Shown piece by piece: positions 31,601-42,852 of a stretch of 64,000 nt of DNA; position 1 is the first letter of the stretch, and the number at the start of each line of letters is the position of its first letter. The DNA comes from Mesostigma viride (taxonomy: Eukaryota; Streptophyta; Mesostigmatophyceae; Mesostigmatales; Mesostigmataceae): positions 1,700,529 through 1,764,528 of the forward strand of contig RPFO01000015.1 of assembly GCA_009746045.1 (NCBI GenBank), read 5' to 3'. The notes beneath the pieces were generated by a model. It was not told where the DNA came from. It was given only the letters and a program-made list of their open reading frames with translations, and made no database searches. Made by a program: the position numbers and the translations under genes.

Positions 31601-32107
31601 GCACCACCATTGCTAATACACTAACATGTTTGTGCCAAAATCGACCTTCCGCGAGCAGGCGATCTGCGACCCATTTGTGTTGTGCCGCTGTGCTACAGCG
31701 CTACACATAAAAACTTGCGCAGAAAATATTCACAGCCTTTAAGCATAACTAACAACCTTTCGTTTTTGCTACTGGGCGCCCGAAATGATAAACGCACGTG
31801 AAAACGCCGGCCACGATTGTCAGGTCGCCATATCCACCTCACTTCATTCCCGCACCCACTTTTTCGCTCCAAAATCGGTTATATTTTTGGTCGAGGTACC
31901 TACTTTCCCGCCATTATACCCGGTACCCGGGTACGGAATCCGGGTACCATGTGCCGGTACCACGGGTCGGGTACATCATGCCGGGTACGGTGGACATGGG
32001 GTACGGTCCATATAGTGACCCCCCCCCCGGTACCTCGGTTATAGTGACCACTAGGACGATTTAGGACAAAGTCCTAAATTTAGGACCGTGGGAGGCATTA
32101 AGTGAGA
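28621..32107. other. Non-coding region with scattered palindromes
   Basis: About 3.5 kb without a convincing gene. Two identical near-palindromes ATGTCCTCATTTGAGGACAT occur at 29076-29095 and 30781-30800. The stretch 31895-32037 is rich in GGTACC and CGGGTA motifs. AGTCCTAAATTTAGGACC occurs at 32070-32087 and also at 26253-26270. Host intergenic or old transposon sequence are both possible; host exons cannot be excluded from sequence alone. Confidence 0.5.
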
Positions 32108-32323
32108 CAACTAATTTAGGTTAAATAGTGCCGGAACCTTTTTGCCCACTGAGGCAAATCGGTCCGTCACACTATTTTGCCCGGAATAACCACTTCCGAG
32201 CACCCAAGTTAATTCGGCCGAATTAACTTGGGTGCTCGGAAGTGGTTATTCCGGGCAAAATAGTGTGACGGACCGATTTGCCTCAGTGGGCAAAAAGGTT
32301 CCGGCACTATTTAACCTAACTAA

Positions 32324-32440
32324 AAACCTGGCCTCGTGGAGGGTGAGTTGAATATGAGACATCCGCCTAGGCCACTGAGCACGCAAATGTAAATGCGCCG
32401 GAGCTGCCCGGATTCGAACCCCTGACCTCCAAGGTGCACA
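32324..32440 (-). repeat. tRNA-like/SINE-like block 1
   Basis: Minus-strand block with GGAGGTCAGGGG, B box GGTTCGAATCC (32410-32420 complement) and CGGGCAGCTCC. The outer GGAG/CTCC can pair around a T-arm hairpin, as in a tRNA 3' half. Confidence 0.55.
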
Positions 32441-32661
32441 GGTTTTAGTTAGGTTAAATAGTGCCGGAACCTTTTTGCCCACTGAGGCAAATCGGTCCGT
32501 CACACTATTTTGCCCGGAATAACCACTTCCGAGCACCCAAGTTAATTCGGCCGAATTAACTTGGGTGCTCGGAAGTGGTTATTCCGGGCAAAATAGTGTG
32601 ACGGACCGATTTGCCTCAGTGGGCAAAAAGGTTCCGGCACTATTTAACCTAACTAAAAACC

Positions 32662-32778
32662 TGTGCACCTTGGAGGTCAGGGGTTCGAATCCGGACAGCT
32701 CCGGCGCATTTAGTGGTGCGTGCTCAGTGGCCCAGGCGGATGTCTCATATTCAACCCACCCTCCATGAGGCCAGGTTT
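32662..32778 (+). repeat. tRNA-like/SINE-like block 2
   Basis: Plus-strand copy with B box GGTTCGAATCC at 32682-32692. It differs from blocks 1 and 3 at a few positions (GGACAGCTCC, TTTAGTGGTGCG). Confidence 0.55.
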
Positions 32779-32942
32779 TTAGTTAGGTTAAATAGTGCCG
32801 GAACCTTTTGCCCACTGAGGCAAATCGGTCCGTCACACTATTTTGACCGGAATAACCACTTCCGAGCACCCAAGTTAATTCGGCCGAATTAACTTGCCTC
32901 AGTGGGCAAAAAGGTTCCGGCACTATTTAACCTAACTAAAAC

Positions 32943-33058
32943 CTGTGCACCTTGGAGGTCAGGGGTTCGAATCCGGGCAGCTCCGGCGCATTTACATTTG
33001 CGTGCTCAGTGGCCTAGGCGGATGTCTCATATTCAACCCACCCTCCACGAGGCCAGGT
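32943..33058 (+). repeat. tRNA-like/SINE-like block 3
   Basis: Plus-strand copy with B box GGTTCGAATCC at 32964-32974, near-identical to block 1 after inversion. Confidence 0.55.
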
Positions 33059-33272
33059 TTTAGTTAGGTTAAATAGTGCCGGAACCTTTTTGCCCACTGA
33101 GGCAAATCGGTCCGTCACACTATTTTGCCCGGAATAACCACTTCCGAGCACCCAAGTTAATTCGGCCGAATTAACTTGGGTGCTCGGAAGTGGTTATTCC
33201 GGGCAAAATAGTGTGACGGACCGATTTGCCTCAGTGGGCAAAAAGGTTCCGGCACTATTTAACCTAACTAGC

Positions 33273-33955
33273 TATGGACGGGGAAAAAGACTTCGGAGCA
33301 CGAGAGGCCTTTTGGTCTGATGGGTGGACTTCTGCCGTTATGAAGGCAGGGAACAAGGATCCGGAGAATCCAATGTGTGCAAAGTTAGAAGACGTGATGC
33401 TTTATGGGCAGATGTCTGGATACGACACCAATAGGAGGGTCGTCAGTCGCACTTAATTTTTTGAGGGCCTTATCCGTAATTTCGCTTCCGCAATCTGCTC
33501 TCGCGTTTACGACTTCCTCCTCTTGCTGTCCGTCAGCTCTGCCACCTTTATCGCGTAGTCTAGCTGCATCCAGTACAACTGCCTCTTCAACTTCCCTCCG
33601 TCCTCCCCCTCAGGAAAAAAGTTGAGGGGAAATGATGAGCGCTCCATGTGGTTGGCCATGCTCGTCCTATTGTTTTAGATTCGAAGTTTAGGTTGTTGTT
33701 GAGTCCCTCCATGTGAAATATACCCTTATATTGACATGTTTTACTAAATTTCAAGCCTCTCGATGTGGAATGTGCGTTCAAATTGACATGAATTAAGCAT
33801 TATGACACCAAATTAGCTCGAAAATACGCGATCGGACGCTAAATTTGCGCGAAAAAACGCGATCGGACGATTGAAACTAGCGTTTTTTTCTTGCAAAATG
33901 CGCGAAAAATGACCCCATTCCGCGTGGGACCACCCTGCACGTGATTTCCAGGTCT
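33273..33955. other. Unassigned segment before E4
   Basis: About 0.7 kb. A 60-codon frame at 33277-33456 follows the last palindrome, starting MDGEKDFGAREAFWSDGWTS. It might be a remnant of the missing E4 gag N terminus, but similarity to E6 gag is too weak to claim. At 33818-33870 the motif CGCGATCGGACG is repeated in tandem. Confidence 0.4.
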
Positions 33956-33957
33956 TC

Positions 33958-36900
33958 GTGCACAAGCACAAGCTGCTAGATACTCTCAAGCCCATTTTCC
34001 TGTGCAATCGATTTCTCAAGAAATGCGACCTCTCGTCGGATGTGCATCTGACCATAGCGACGGAACTCAAAAAGAAGAGTGCCGTCAGTTTCGACGAGGG
34101 CATGCTGTATTTGATCTCATGCTTCAAGAGTGCGCAGTCCAAGCCGACTGCCTCGGCCGCTCTGCCATCCCTGCGCAAGGTGGATACCGGCGCGTCTTCT
34201 TCTTCAGGCGCAGAGGCTCCAATTACGCGGTCGGAGCTTACGGCCATCCTGAAAAAGGTCGTCGGCCACGGCAACAACGGGGGCCAGCGAGGGCGCAAGC
34301 GCGGGCATGGTGGCGACGCCAAGCAGGGTGATCATCCCCCGGCCAAGCGGCAGCAGGGGGCGTCTACTGACCGCAAGCAACGCTGTGAGCGCTGCTTCGG
34401 ACGTCGCCATGTCCGGGATGACTGCCGAGTTCGCCCGGACCTGGAGCTCGAGGACAACCTTTGCCGCAAGTGCCACGACGTTCTGCGTGGTCACAGCGTG
34501 GAGGCGTGCAAGGCCAAGCGCATCGTCGTCCACGGCACACGCGAGGAGTGGGCAGAGCGACGGGCAGCACGAAAGTCAGGTGAGAGCACGCTCGATACCC
34601 CTTCTTTTGCTCAATGCGTCACGCTGAACCGGGCCGTCGTAGAGCCTGACGTCGTTCCTAAAAGCAACGTGACTGCATCCTCTGTCTCATTCCGTGATGT
34701 GCTCACGCAATCCGTTGATGCTGCTCTGGCTCTGTCGCGCCAGGATCACGTGCTTCCTGAGCACGGGTCTACAATGCGTGACCTAAGCAATGTGGTGTCT
34801 TCTAGGTCGGGTGTGTACAACGCCGAGCGACCAAGCACTACTGCAGCACCCCAGCTAGATACTGGGGCGGTTGGGCCTATGAGGAATGTTGTGACAGTGC
34901 AAGAGAATGCTGGGCGGGCAGATGTTCTCGGTACACACCACCCTAGTGTGGATCTTCACATTGGCAAGGTGCTCACACGGGCGGCCTTTCGTGCAGCCTC
35001 TGAAGCTGCCCAGTTAGCCAATGTCACTACCCCAGTAGTCACCCCACCTGTTGAGAATCCTGACAATGCCACTGCACCTCAGGCTGTCACCCTGAAACTG
35101 TTAGCATACCAGATGCACCGTGCATACGGGCATGAGGCCCAAGCCGAGGTAGAGGGGGCACACATGTTGGGGGCACCTTTATACAACGAGCTGAAGAATG
35201 TGCGTGCTCAGTGTCCTGCCTGCATCAAGATCAGGAAGAAGTCGCGTAGGCGGCATGCCAAGACTCCACCCTTGGAGCGAGGGTACCTTGTGGGGGATGT
35301 CATGCACATGGAAGGGGGGGACACCTATTTCATAGTCAAGGATAGGTTCAGCAAGGTCACCTACATTGAGCCGCTGCCCACATGTTTGAGGCTGACCTGC
35401 ACAGGGCTATCAAGATCAGCCTGGCTTTCTTTCATCCCGTAGTGGAGCTCATGCTAGACCAGCAGTTCCGCTGTGTGCAAGGTTTGCCGGGGATGGAGGC
35501 CGTGGTCATCGTGGGGCGTGAGGATCACGGCAATATGGGCATGATAGATCGCACTGTAAGCTATGTCAAGACTGTGGCAGCCAAGCGACAGGATAACCCA
35601 CATGGCAAATCCTACGCGGTCAAGACGGCGTGGTGCAAGGAGCTCATGCATGTGTGCAACCATAGGCACGTGCTTGATGTCAAGGGCTTTGGGCTAGTCA
35701 CGCCTCGGGGGCTGTCAGCGGGCACCTACTCACCCGAGGTAGTAGAGGCATACCAACAGCATCTACAGGATACCGCCGCCAAGCTGCGGCTCAAGGATGC
35801 CACGCTGCCTGATTTGTCTAGCGCTTTTGAGGTCGGGCAGTTGGTCATGTTCCACAAGGAGAGCTCGCCCAGCGGCAAACGGGGCACCATGCAGGGGCCT
35901 GGGGCCATCACAAAGTTAGACTGGCCGCTGCGGGTCATAGACATAGAGTGGAATGATCGGGTGTATAGGGTACCATGGGCATCGGTGGCAGGCTATAAGC
36001 AAGGGGATAGCATGGAGAGTGAGCTGGCAGCCAACAGGGCACTGGGGTGGGTAGTGAAGGATAATGCGCCTGTCGTAGCATCTGAGGTGGTACCCCACGG
36101 GTCGCTCCCAGGGGCAGACACAGCTACACCCCCCCCTCCCCTGGGCCCCAATATGACCCCGTGGATGGGTGGGATGAGGATGGGGTGGGTTTGACGGGAC
36201 CTAGTGCACGTAGTGACTCACCTCCTGTGCTAGCCACGGATAATGTGGGAGGCCCGCCTAGCGTGGCCTCGCCGGAGGGTCAGGGTCCTGCCCATGCGCC
36301 TCGCCCACCTAGGGACCTGGCTTCAACGGTCACGGCCTTGTGGCGTGCTCAGGCGCTTAAAGCGAAAGCTGCATCAGGGGTGGCTCAGGTCAAAACTCTC
36401 TCACAGGGGGTCAGGCCGGTTAAGTCAGCCTTGTTTCCTACGTGTAGACCGTGGCAGCTGGTGGCTGTGGACACGCAAGCATCCGTGTCTATTATCTCTC
36501 GTCGGGCAGCCACCCTGTATCCAGTGCTAGAGTCGCCGTACAAATCGGTGACCGACTTTGCAGGCACTTCGGCATATCAAGTTACCGGGATGGTGGTGCT
36601 GCCGGTGTTGGGCATTGACACGCCGTTTCACGTCGTGGATGGCTACGAGGATGTGGCCTTGCTGGGCGAACCTTTCGTATCATACCCGGGGTTCTCAGTG
36701 TCCGCTGACTTGCTGTCAGTCGCGGGGGTGGGCAGCATCCCGCTTCGCGAGTACCACGCTCCATTGGGGGTGGTGGTCGGGCAGCCCGGCGTCGTGCGGC
36801 GCTTACCGATGGCGGCGTTTTCCACACCGCCGCTCGTCCAGTCCATCATTCAGCCTCAGGATTGGCACCCGCGCAGCTTCGGCCTCCACTCACACTCACT

Positions 36901-38479
36901 GGCGGCGGATAGCCCTGTGACGTGGGAGCAACTTGTCCTGGACTGTCAAGATCCTCTCAAGTTTGCTTTGTGGCGCGACGCGTTCATTCGAGCCAAGGAG
37001 CAGTGGCGAGAGCGCGAGGTCTACCGAGGATTGGAGAGTGTGCCAGCCGGGGCCACGCGGTTGCGGTTGAAGTTCGTGCTCACCTACAAGCCGGACGAGA
37101 CCAACTCTTCGGTGGTGTTCCGGGTAAGGCCCGTGGTCACGGAGACGAAGGGGTCCTCCCCGCTGGACGCCAAGGATCTTTATACCCCTGGGCTCAACCA
37201 TGTTTCGCATCGGCTACTGACGGTCATCTACTTGGGCAAGCGGAACGCGGGCAAGGACTACGGGATGTGGTGCGGTGACTTTCAGCGGGCATTCCTCCAC
37301 AGCGACGCTGGGGTCGCGCAGCAAACATGGCAAGGCACCCGCTACGTGGTGAAGGTCCCGGTGGTCTGGCAGGATGGCACCATTGGCAGCGAGTATATCG
37401 AGCTGTTGACAGGGGTGGAGGGGCTGCAGAGCTCTCCCATCATCTTCCGCATTTCCGCGGAGGAGGTCTTGCAGAGCTTAGGGGCCACGTACCATCGCGC
37501 GGATCCTAACTTCTTTGTGGTCCCCACCGGCGTCCCTGGCGAGCCAGCCCTCTTCGTGTGGCATGGCGATGACTTCAAGCTGGTGGCACCTCGCACCTTT
37601 GCTACCCAGTTTCTTGCTGCAGTGGCGGCTAAGTTTCCCCTGGGCAGGGCGGTGGATCATGAGGAGGGTAAACCCGTGGTGTTTTGCGGCGTGCAGTCTA
37701 CGTTGCAGCGGGATTCGCGTTCTGGCGAATGGGTCATGCACATGCAGGATAGCCGCAACTATGTGGTTGACCTGCTGGCCGACCTCCCGTCCCCGCTGTT
37801 GGCAACCCATGGGCCCTCGGTTAAGGGCAAGCTCGGGTGGTTGGCGGACACGGTGGCACCTGATTTGGCAGTGCTCGCTCGCCTGCCCGATGATGTGCTG
37901 GAAGGACTAGGGTCCATTCATGTTCGGCGGCAGCTGGCCATGACGCCCGGCATTGTGCTTCGTGGGCTCGATTGCTCACAGCCGGTGCACCTCGAGATAG
38001 TGACGGATGCTAATCTAGAGACGCGCACAGTCAGCCAAGTGCGGGCCCGCATGGGGGCACTGTTCTTTATCAGCAATGAGGGCCAGCCTGGCATGTTGTT
38101 AGATTGGTACTCGCGCTTGCACAGCCGCATTGCCACTAGCCCCAACACGGCTGAATGCCGGGGCATTGTTTCAGCTATCTCACATGGCATGTGGCTGCGG
38201 TACTTGCTGGGTTGGGTATTTGGCTCGTGTGGGTTCACTCTTCACTGGACTAGCACGGTGCACACTGACTCACAAAGTTGTTTGGCCTTCCTTGACAATC
38301 CCTATGCGCGGTCACAGGACGTTGATTACCTCGTACTCGCTGAGGCGGCCTCCTGCGTCACGCGTCTCCAGCACATCGCGGATGAACTCAATCCCGCGGA
38401 TGCACTCACCAAGGAGGCGCGGGAGGCTGCCCCGCAGTACGCAGTGTTGCGCAAGCGCATGACGATGCAACACCCGTGA
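33958..38479 (+). pseudogene. gag-pol: E4 gag-pol polyprotein, two frameshifts, no gag stop
   Basis: Three successive frames. 33958-about 35385: gag C-terminal half with zinc fingers CERCFGRRHVRDDC and CRKCHDVLRGHSVEAC, then without any stop into integrase (GDVMHMEGGDTYFIVKDRFS). 35382-36194: integrase core with MLDQQF and DHGNMGMIDRTVSY, where the position of the catalytic Glu is Asp, and C-terminal GKRGTMQGPG. 36161-38479: protease-like VAVDTQASVSIIS and VALLGEPFV, RT (GDFQRAFLHSD, active site WHGDDFKL), and RNase H (TDANLETR, DWYSRLHSRIATSPNTAECR, HTDSQSCLAF, NPADALTK). The frameshifts lie near 35385 and 36180. Unlike E3, E5 and E6, no TGA separates gag and pol. Confidence 0.85.
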
Positions 38480-38856
38480 GCCACACAGGGTTACGGCTCG
38501 GGCGCTTTATGAATACAGCCATAACTCACCCTGTGTTGCTAGCATTCACGAATATCATGGTGGTAGTTTTTTTGCTTGTCCTGACCATACCCTAGCCACG
38601 TTGGACGGTGCCTTGGGCCCGTCGGCGGGTCACTGGTCCTAATAAATGGGTCACCTTTTGTCTGGTGGCATAGTTGTTTTTTTCTCGCTACTTATTACAT
38701 CACTATTCATGTGTGATCACAAGGGCGCGGGTCGATACCGTGGTGATTTTGACGGCCTTGAGGCCCCCTTGAGTTCCCTACCTTAGAGGGTTTTGTATGG
38801 TCTGCATTTGATGTAATTATTTTGATAATTTATCAAAGAACAAAAGAGTATGTCGG
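38480..38856 (+). other. E4 3' untranslated region and polypurine tract
   Basis: Non-coding sequence after the RNase H stop. Contains AATAAATGG (38641-38649) and ends with ATCAAAGAACAAAAGAGTA before AGTTGAAG. The E6 3' UTR is of similar length and also ends with an A/G-rich tract before AGTTG. Confidence 0.55.
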
Positions 38857-39208
38857 AGTTGAAGTAACTCTAGAGCCCTAGGATCTGGCTCTAAGTTCCC
38901 CATGTCCGTCCGCACGCCTTCCGCTAGCGTCCGCTAAGCCGCCGGCTATAATCCGGCGGTCCGATGCGGTCGACCGGTCTAAGGGCGGCGCCTAGCTAGG
39001 GCCGGCGCCACCTAGGCCCCAGTCCGGGGCCTTATCCGGGTCGGTACGGACAGCTAGCTTGTCCAACGGTTACGGCTAACCGGATAGGCTTTGCTGGCTA
39101 AGACATAAACCAGTGGTTGGCCAGCTCCGACAGCAGTTCTCTGTGTTCACCTTATCCCAAGCTCAACGTGACCGACCGCCATAGCTCAGCCGGTCGGGGG
39201 CTTTAACT
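38857..39208 (+). repeat. Candidate E4 3' LTR
   Basis: Begins AGTTGAAG right after a purine-rich tract and may end at TTTAACT (39208), giving 352 bp with the AGTT...AACT ends seen in E3 and E6. No second copy lies in the window, so boundaries are inferred, not proven. Confidence 0.45.
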
Positions 39209-42200
39209 CGAGCACCGTACTGCGCACAGCGAGCGCAGCGAGCCGCGAGCGAAGCGAGCACCGTACTCTACTATTCCTCTCCGGAGCGCAGCGAAGGAGC
39301 ACGTTACTTAGAAAAAGATACGCCAACGAATTTCAGACCTACGGCCGCTTACGATTCCTCTCCGGAGCGCAGCGAAGGAGCACGGGCAATTTCAGCGAGG
39401 GACGGAAGGAAACCAGCGCCGACAGGCCATGGGCCACGGGCCACGGGCCATGGGCCACGGGCTAGAGCCACCCCAGCGCCCAGCAGGGCGCGGTCGGCCC
39501 ACCACTTCAGCAGCGTGCAGCATCGGGGCCCAGCATGAAATTTCAAATGATGGCCGCGGGAAGACGGGATGGCTGTTGACAGCCGCCTGTTCAGGAGGTC
39601 GTGACTGTTGGGCAAGCTACGTTTCCCCCGATGACTGTCGGGGTAAGAAGGTGGCACCCGTTCTGACGCCTGGGTAAGCTGCGTTTGTTGTTTGCTGGGC
39701 TTTGGAACGGTGTCACATAAGCATTTTGGCTTCCAGTCGGTCTCTTTCGAGCGGACAGGGAGAGGCAGTTTGCCTACCGTGCGGTTCCATAGCAGCACTG
39801 TCCCGCCATGCACATATTCCACCGTCTTTTGCGCTCGGTTTTGTTTTATTTCGATTTGGGACGCTTTGGAACGTCGTTTCATGTTTCATGCATTCCTATG
39901 CTTCGAACCCGTCTGTTTGCTTTGTGTTTCCGTCATCAGCGGGAAAGGAGGCCCATTTTTCTCGGCAACAACATTCGTTGCGTCACTTCCCGCATGGCAG
40001 GTATGCCTCCCGCTCTTTGCTGCTGTATTTCGGTCGGGGACACATGCCGGCGAATGCCTTTCCATTCCTTTTCCTGCACTCACGCATTATTTTTCCATTG
40101 TGTTTCGGTCAGCCACGGGAAGTGTTCCTGTTTTTGCTGCATCTGCGTGGGCTGTTGCTTTAAAAGCAGGTATTCTGCCTGCGGGGGATGGCATACACAC
40201 GGCGTGGTATCCTGAGCGTCAAGCCCAAGCAAACGGCCGGGGAAAAAACCTTTGTATTTTGAGCTCGAATTCAATTTGTTCCTTTTCATGAAAGGGACCT
40301 TTACTGGGCATTTTTGGCATTACTGATGAATCACTAGATTAATGCATTAAAGGAGATGGTGTCTCTGCCTTTGTCATGTTTTTAAGGGGAGGGTCCCATA
40401 GAAATATATCAAAACTTACCCCCCCTAATAACTACAGAAATGCAACTGACAACCACTGAATGATGTTTGGGGACCATAAACATGATGTTTGGGCATGCAT
40501 ACCACCACTTGTTGGGGGTACTACCCCCAGCCATACACCGGCTATGAGCTAAAAATAGAAAAAAACGCTGTCCGGGGCACATCTTGCCCAGAACAGTGGG
40601 AGAACCAGTTGCATGAAAAAAGCACACCCCATATAAAAATGTCATGGGACATTGTTTCTACCTAATTGGATCAACAAAATCAGCACATCCCTTTGAGTTA
40701 TTAATTTTTGGGCCAAAAATACGCTTTTTTAGGCGGGGCGTCCCCATACACACTCATAACACATCAATTAGGCCGGAAAAGCACAAGTCAAATTCTGTCA
40801 TGACCATAGAAGGCACTGTCGAAGTTTGGTGGCATTCTGAGCTCAGCTGTAGCAGTTATTAATTTTGGCAGTTGGCCACCTGTGCAGACGCTAAGGAAGG
40901 CATTAGTGAGTATTAAGGCACACTAACACTTCCTATGCCATCCAAAAGGCTCCTGACCATGCCCAATTCGACCACAATGTACAAGGAGGTGGCTGGGCAC
41001 GTCATGTGCCCTTGCCTTACCTCGACACGGGCAACCTGTTGCGTGTGTGCACAACAATGAGGCAGGTAGCTCTACATGCCTAGCCAACACTTCTAAAGCA
41101 TATTCCAGGTTTATGGTGTGGGCATCATCCCAAAACCAAGCTCAAACACACCCTAGAAAGCCATATCCACTAATTGCCCAACAAGGGTAACAACAGACAG
41201 TCCACAGAGAAAGCAGAATTATCATACATGCTGCTTGCCAAGGCTTCTTACCATGGTTACCTTGCCTTGCTACAATATGAATTAGGGCTCTCCCATTTTA
41301 GTGGGAGAAAGGCCAACAAGACAACGATAACCCCTACCTACGTGCCGTTCCACCCATGCAGTATGCCCCTCAGAAAAACCACTGCCACCTTTCTTTCCAG
41401 CGCAATTGTTTGCCAAGAAACAAACTCAAGCTTGTGAGCCTCTAACCACAATGAAGCCTCTGCTAAGAAAGGCCGCGTCAATATTCACACAAAACTGAGT
41501 GCTGTTAGCAATCTCCTTCCAAGAAACCACTCAGCAAATCCCTGACAACTTGACGATATGCCACGGTCACGCTTTGACACATCCCGCCATGCAACGTACA
41601 TAAAAACCACTGAAAGGTGCCAGGAATCTGGCGATGCGCAGCACGGAATGGCATTATACCTGGCGCTAACTGCACGGAAAGAAGCCGAAAACTTGCGTTG
41701 ATAACCCATAAAGGAAGCGAAACATTCATAGGGTCACGTTGATCACACGATCGTACCATTACCGGAATTGTCCTTCGCCCAGCGGCGCAAGAAAGAACAA
41801 CCTTCCATGGAATAATAAGACGCGCATCCCGCGAGCCTGGAGAGTGTCTTACCGATCATGACGGAAATCTTGCCGAAACCCAGCAAATTTTTTAAAGCTT
41901 TACCAATAACGATTTAAACGCATCCTTGACGCTAGGTAAAGCCCATAAAACCTGACAATCACCGCCGCCAGCGTGCATTCTAATTTATTCCTCTCGACGA
42001 AAACATCAGATTGGACCCCCGTGGCGATGGTCATCAATAAAATCATCGACACTGCAAAAAACGCGAACTCCGCTACGAAGTAGTATCATTTACTCATCGT
42101 CTTTAAGATTCGCTCAGTTTCTCTGCATTCCGCGAGCTATCTTTTTCTACTCTGCCTGAAAGCACGTCGCCATGGCCAGCTCCGGTAGGGGTGCGCGCCC

Positions 42201-42317
42201 CGTGCACCACTTTTTCACGGTACGGACGGGTACCGCGAATTTTTCGGCGCCAAAATATTCGCGCCGGGACCGTCCCCTTAAGAGCTATCATTTGAATGGT
42301 AATCCTCCCACCCACAC
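39209..42317. other. Unassigned non-coding region
   Basis: About 3.1 kb without a convincing gene. Features: GCGAGCGCAGCGAGCC-type short repeats at 39225-39262; a duplicated 28-bp segment (CCTCTCCGGAGCGCAGCGAAGG...) at 39276 and 39357; GGGCCACGGGCCATGG repeats at 39426-39466; and the dispersed repeat at 39862-39998. ORFs up to 199 codons here overlap one another in several frames and show no motif. Confidence 0.5.
39862..39998. repeat. Dispersed repeat, copy 2
   Basis: Second copy of the segment at 1-130, same orientation, roughly 80-85% identical by eye, with a 6-bp ATGTTTC-type insertion near the start. Confidence 0.7.
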
Positions 42318-42847
42318 TGTTGACCAAGCACACTTTCAGCCCACTGACCACGCACGGGTTCCCCATACTGACCAAGCACACGTTCCACCCACTGACCAAG
42401 CACACGTGCCACCCCGACTGACCAAGTGCACGTTCCACCTACTGACCAAGCACACATTCAGCCCACTGACCATGCAAGCACGGGTTCCCCATACTGACCA
42501 AGCACACGTGCCACCCACTGACCAAGCACACGCTCCACCCACTGACTAAGTGCACGTTCCACCCACTGACCACGCACACGTTCCACCTGGCACTGACCAA
42601 GCACACCTTCCACCCACTGACCAAGCACACGTTCCACCCACTGATCATGCAAGCACGGGTTCTCCATACTGACCAAGCACACGTGCCACCCACTGACCAA
42701 ACACACGTTCCACCCACTGACCAAACACACGTTCCACCCACTGACCAAGCACACGTTCCACCCACTGACCAAGCACGCGTTCATCCCACTGACCGAGCAC
42801 GGGTTCCCCATACTGGCACACGTTCATCCCACTGACCATGCAAGCAC
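42318..42847. repeat. 24-bp minisatellite, left part
   Basis: About 22 copies of a unit such as CACCCACTGACCAAGCACACGTTC with variants (ACGTGCCA, ACGGGTTCCCCATACTG). The same array continues at 51246-51432 on the far side of E5, so E5 inserted inside it. ORFs on both strands here are repeat artefacts. Confidence 0.93.
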
Positions 42848-42852
42848 GGGTT

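Larger units (their letters stand above)
32108..33272. mobile_element. Foldback array: four long palindromes alternating with tRNA-like blocks
   Basis: The same inverted sequence occurs four times, centred at 32217/32218, 32550/32551, 32883/32884 and 33165/33166 on TTAATTCGGCCGAATTAA. Arms of 102, 108 and 105 bp are perfect for the first, second and fourth. The third has lost about 49 bp of its right arm. Each arm starts TTAGGTTAAATAGTGCCGG. Between them lie three blocks of about 115 bp, the first inverted relative to the other two, each with a perfect Pol III B box (GGTTCGAATCC). No protein is encoded. Most like a foldback or SINE-derived composite repeat. Confidence 0.8.
33956..39208 (+). 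mobile_element. E4: 5'-truncated retroelement, gag-IN-PR-RT-RH order
   Basis: Plus-strand element lacking its 5' LTR and gag N terminus. It contains the C-terminal gag with two zinc fingers, integrase, protease-like domain, RT and RNase H, a 0.38-kb 3' UTR, a purine-rich tract (CAAAGAACAAAAGAGTATG) and a candidate 3' LTR starting AGTTGAAG at 38857. It is most similar in protein to E6. At least two frameshifts make it inactive. Confidence 0.82.

Noticed and set aside
32246-32768. Two ORFs starting with the same MLGSGYSGQNSVTD sequence
   Set aside because: They are read off the palindromic arms, so the same protein appears from both strands; not genes.
32662-32778. Complete tRNA gene
   Set aside because: A T-arm and B box are present but no D-arm, anticodon arm or proper acceptor pairing could be identified.
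39692-40291. 199-codon ORF with similarity to the window start
   Set aside because: Other frames are conserved equally between the two copies, so this is nucleotide repeat similarity, not coding conservation.
42336-42839. ORFs across the 24-bp minisatellite
   Set aside because: Repeat artefacts, with Val/Trp/Cys or Pro/Thr/Asp composition only.
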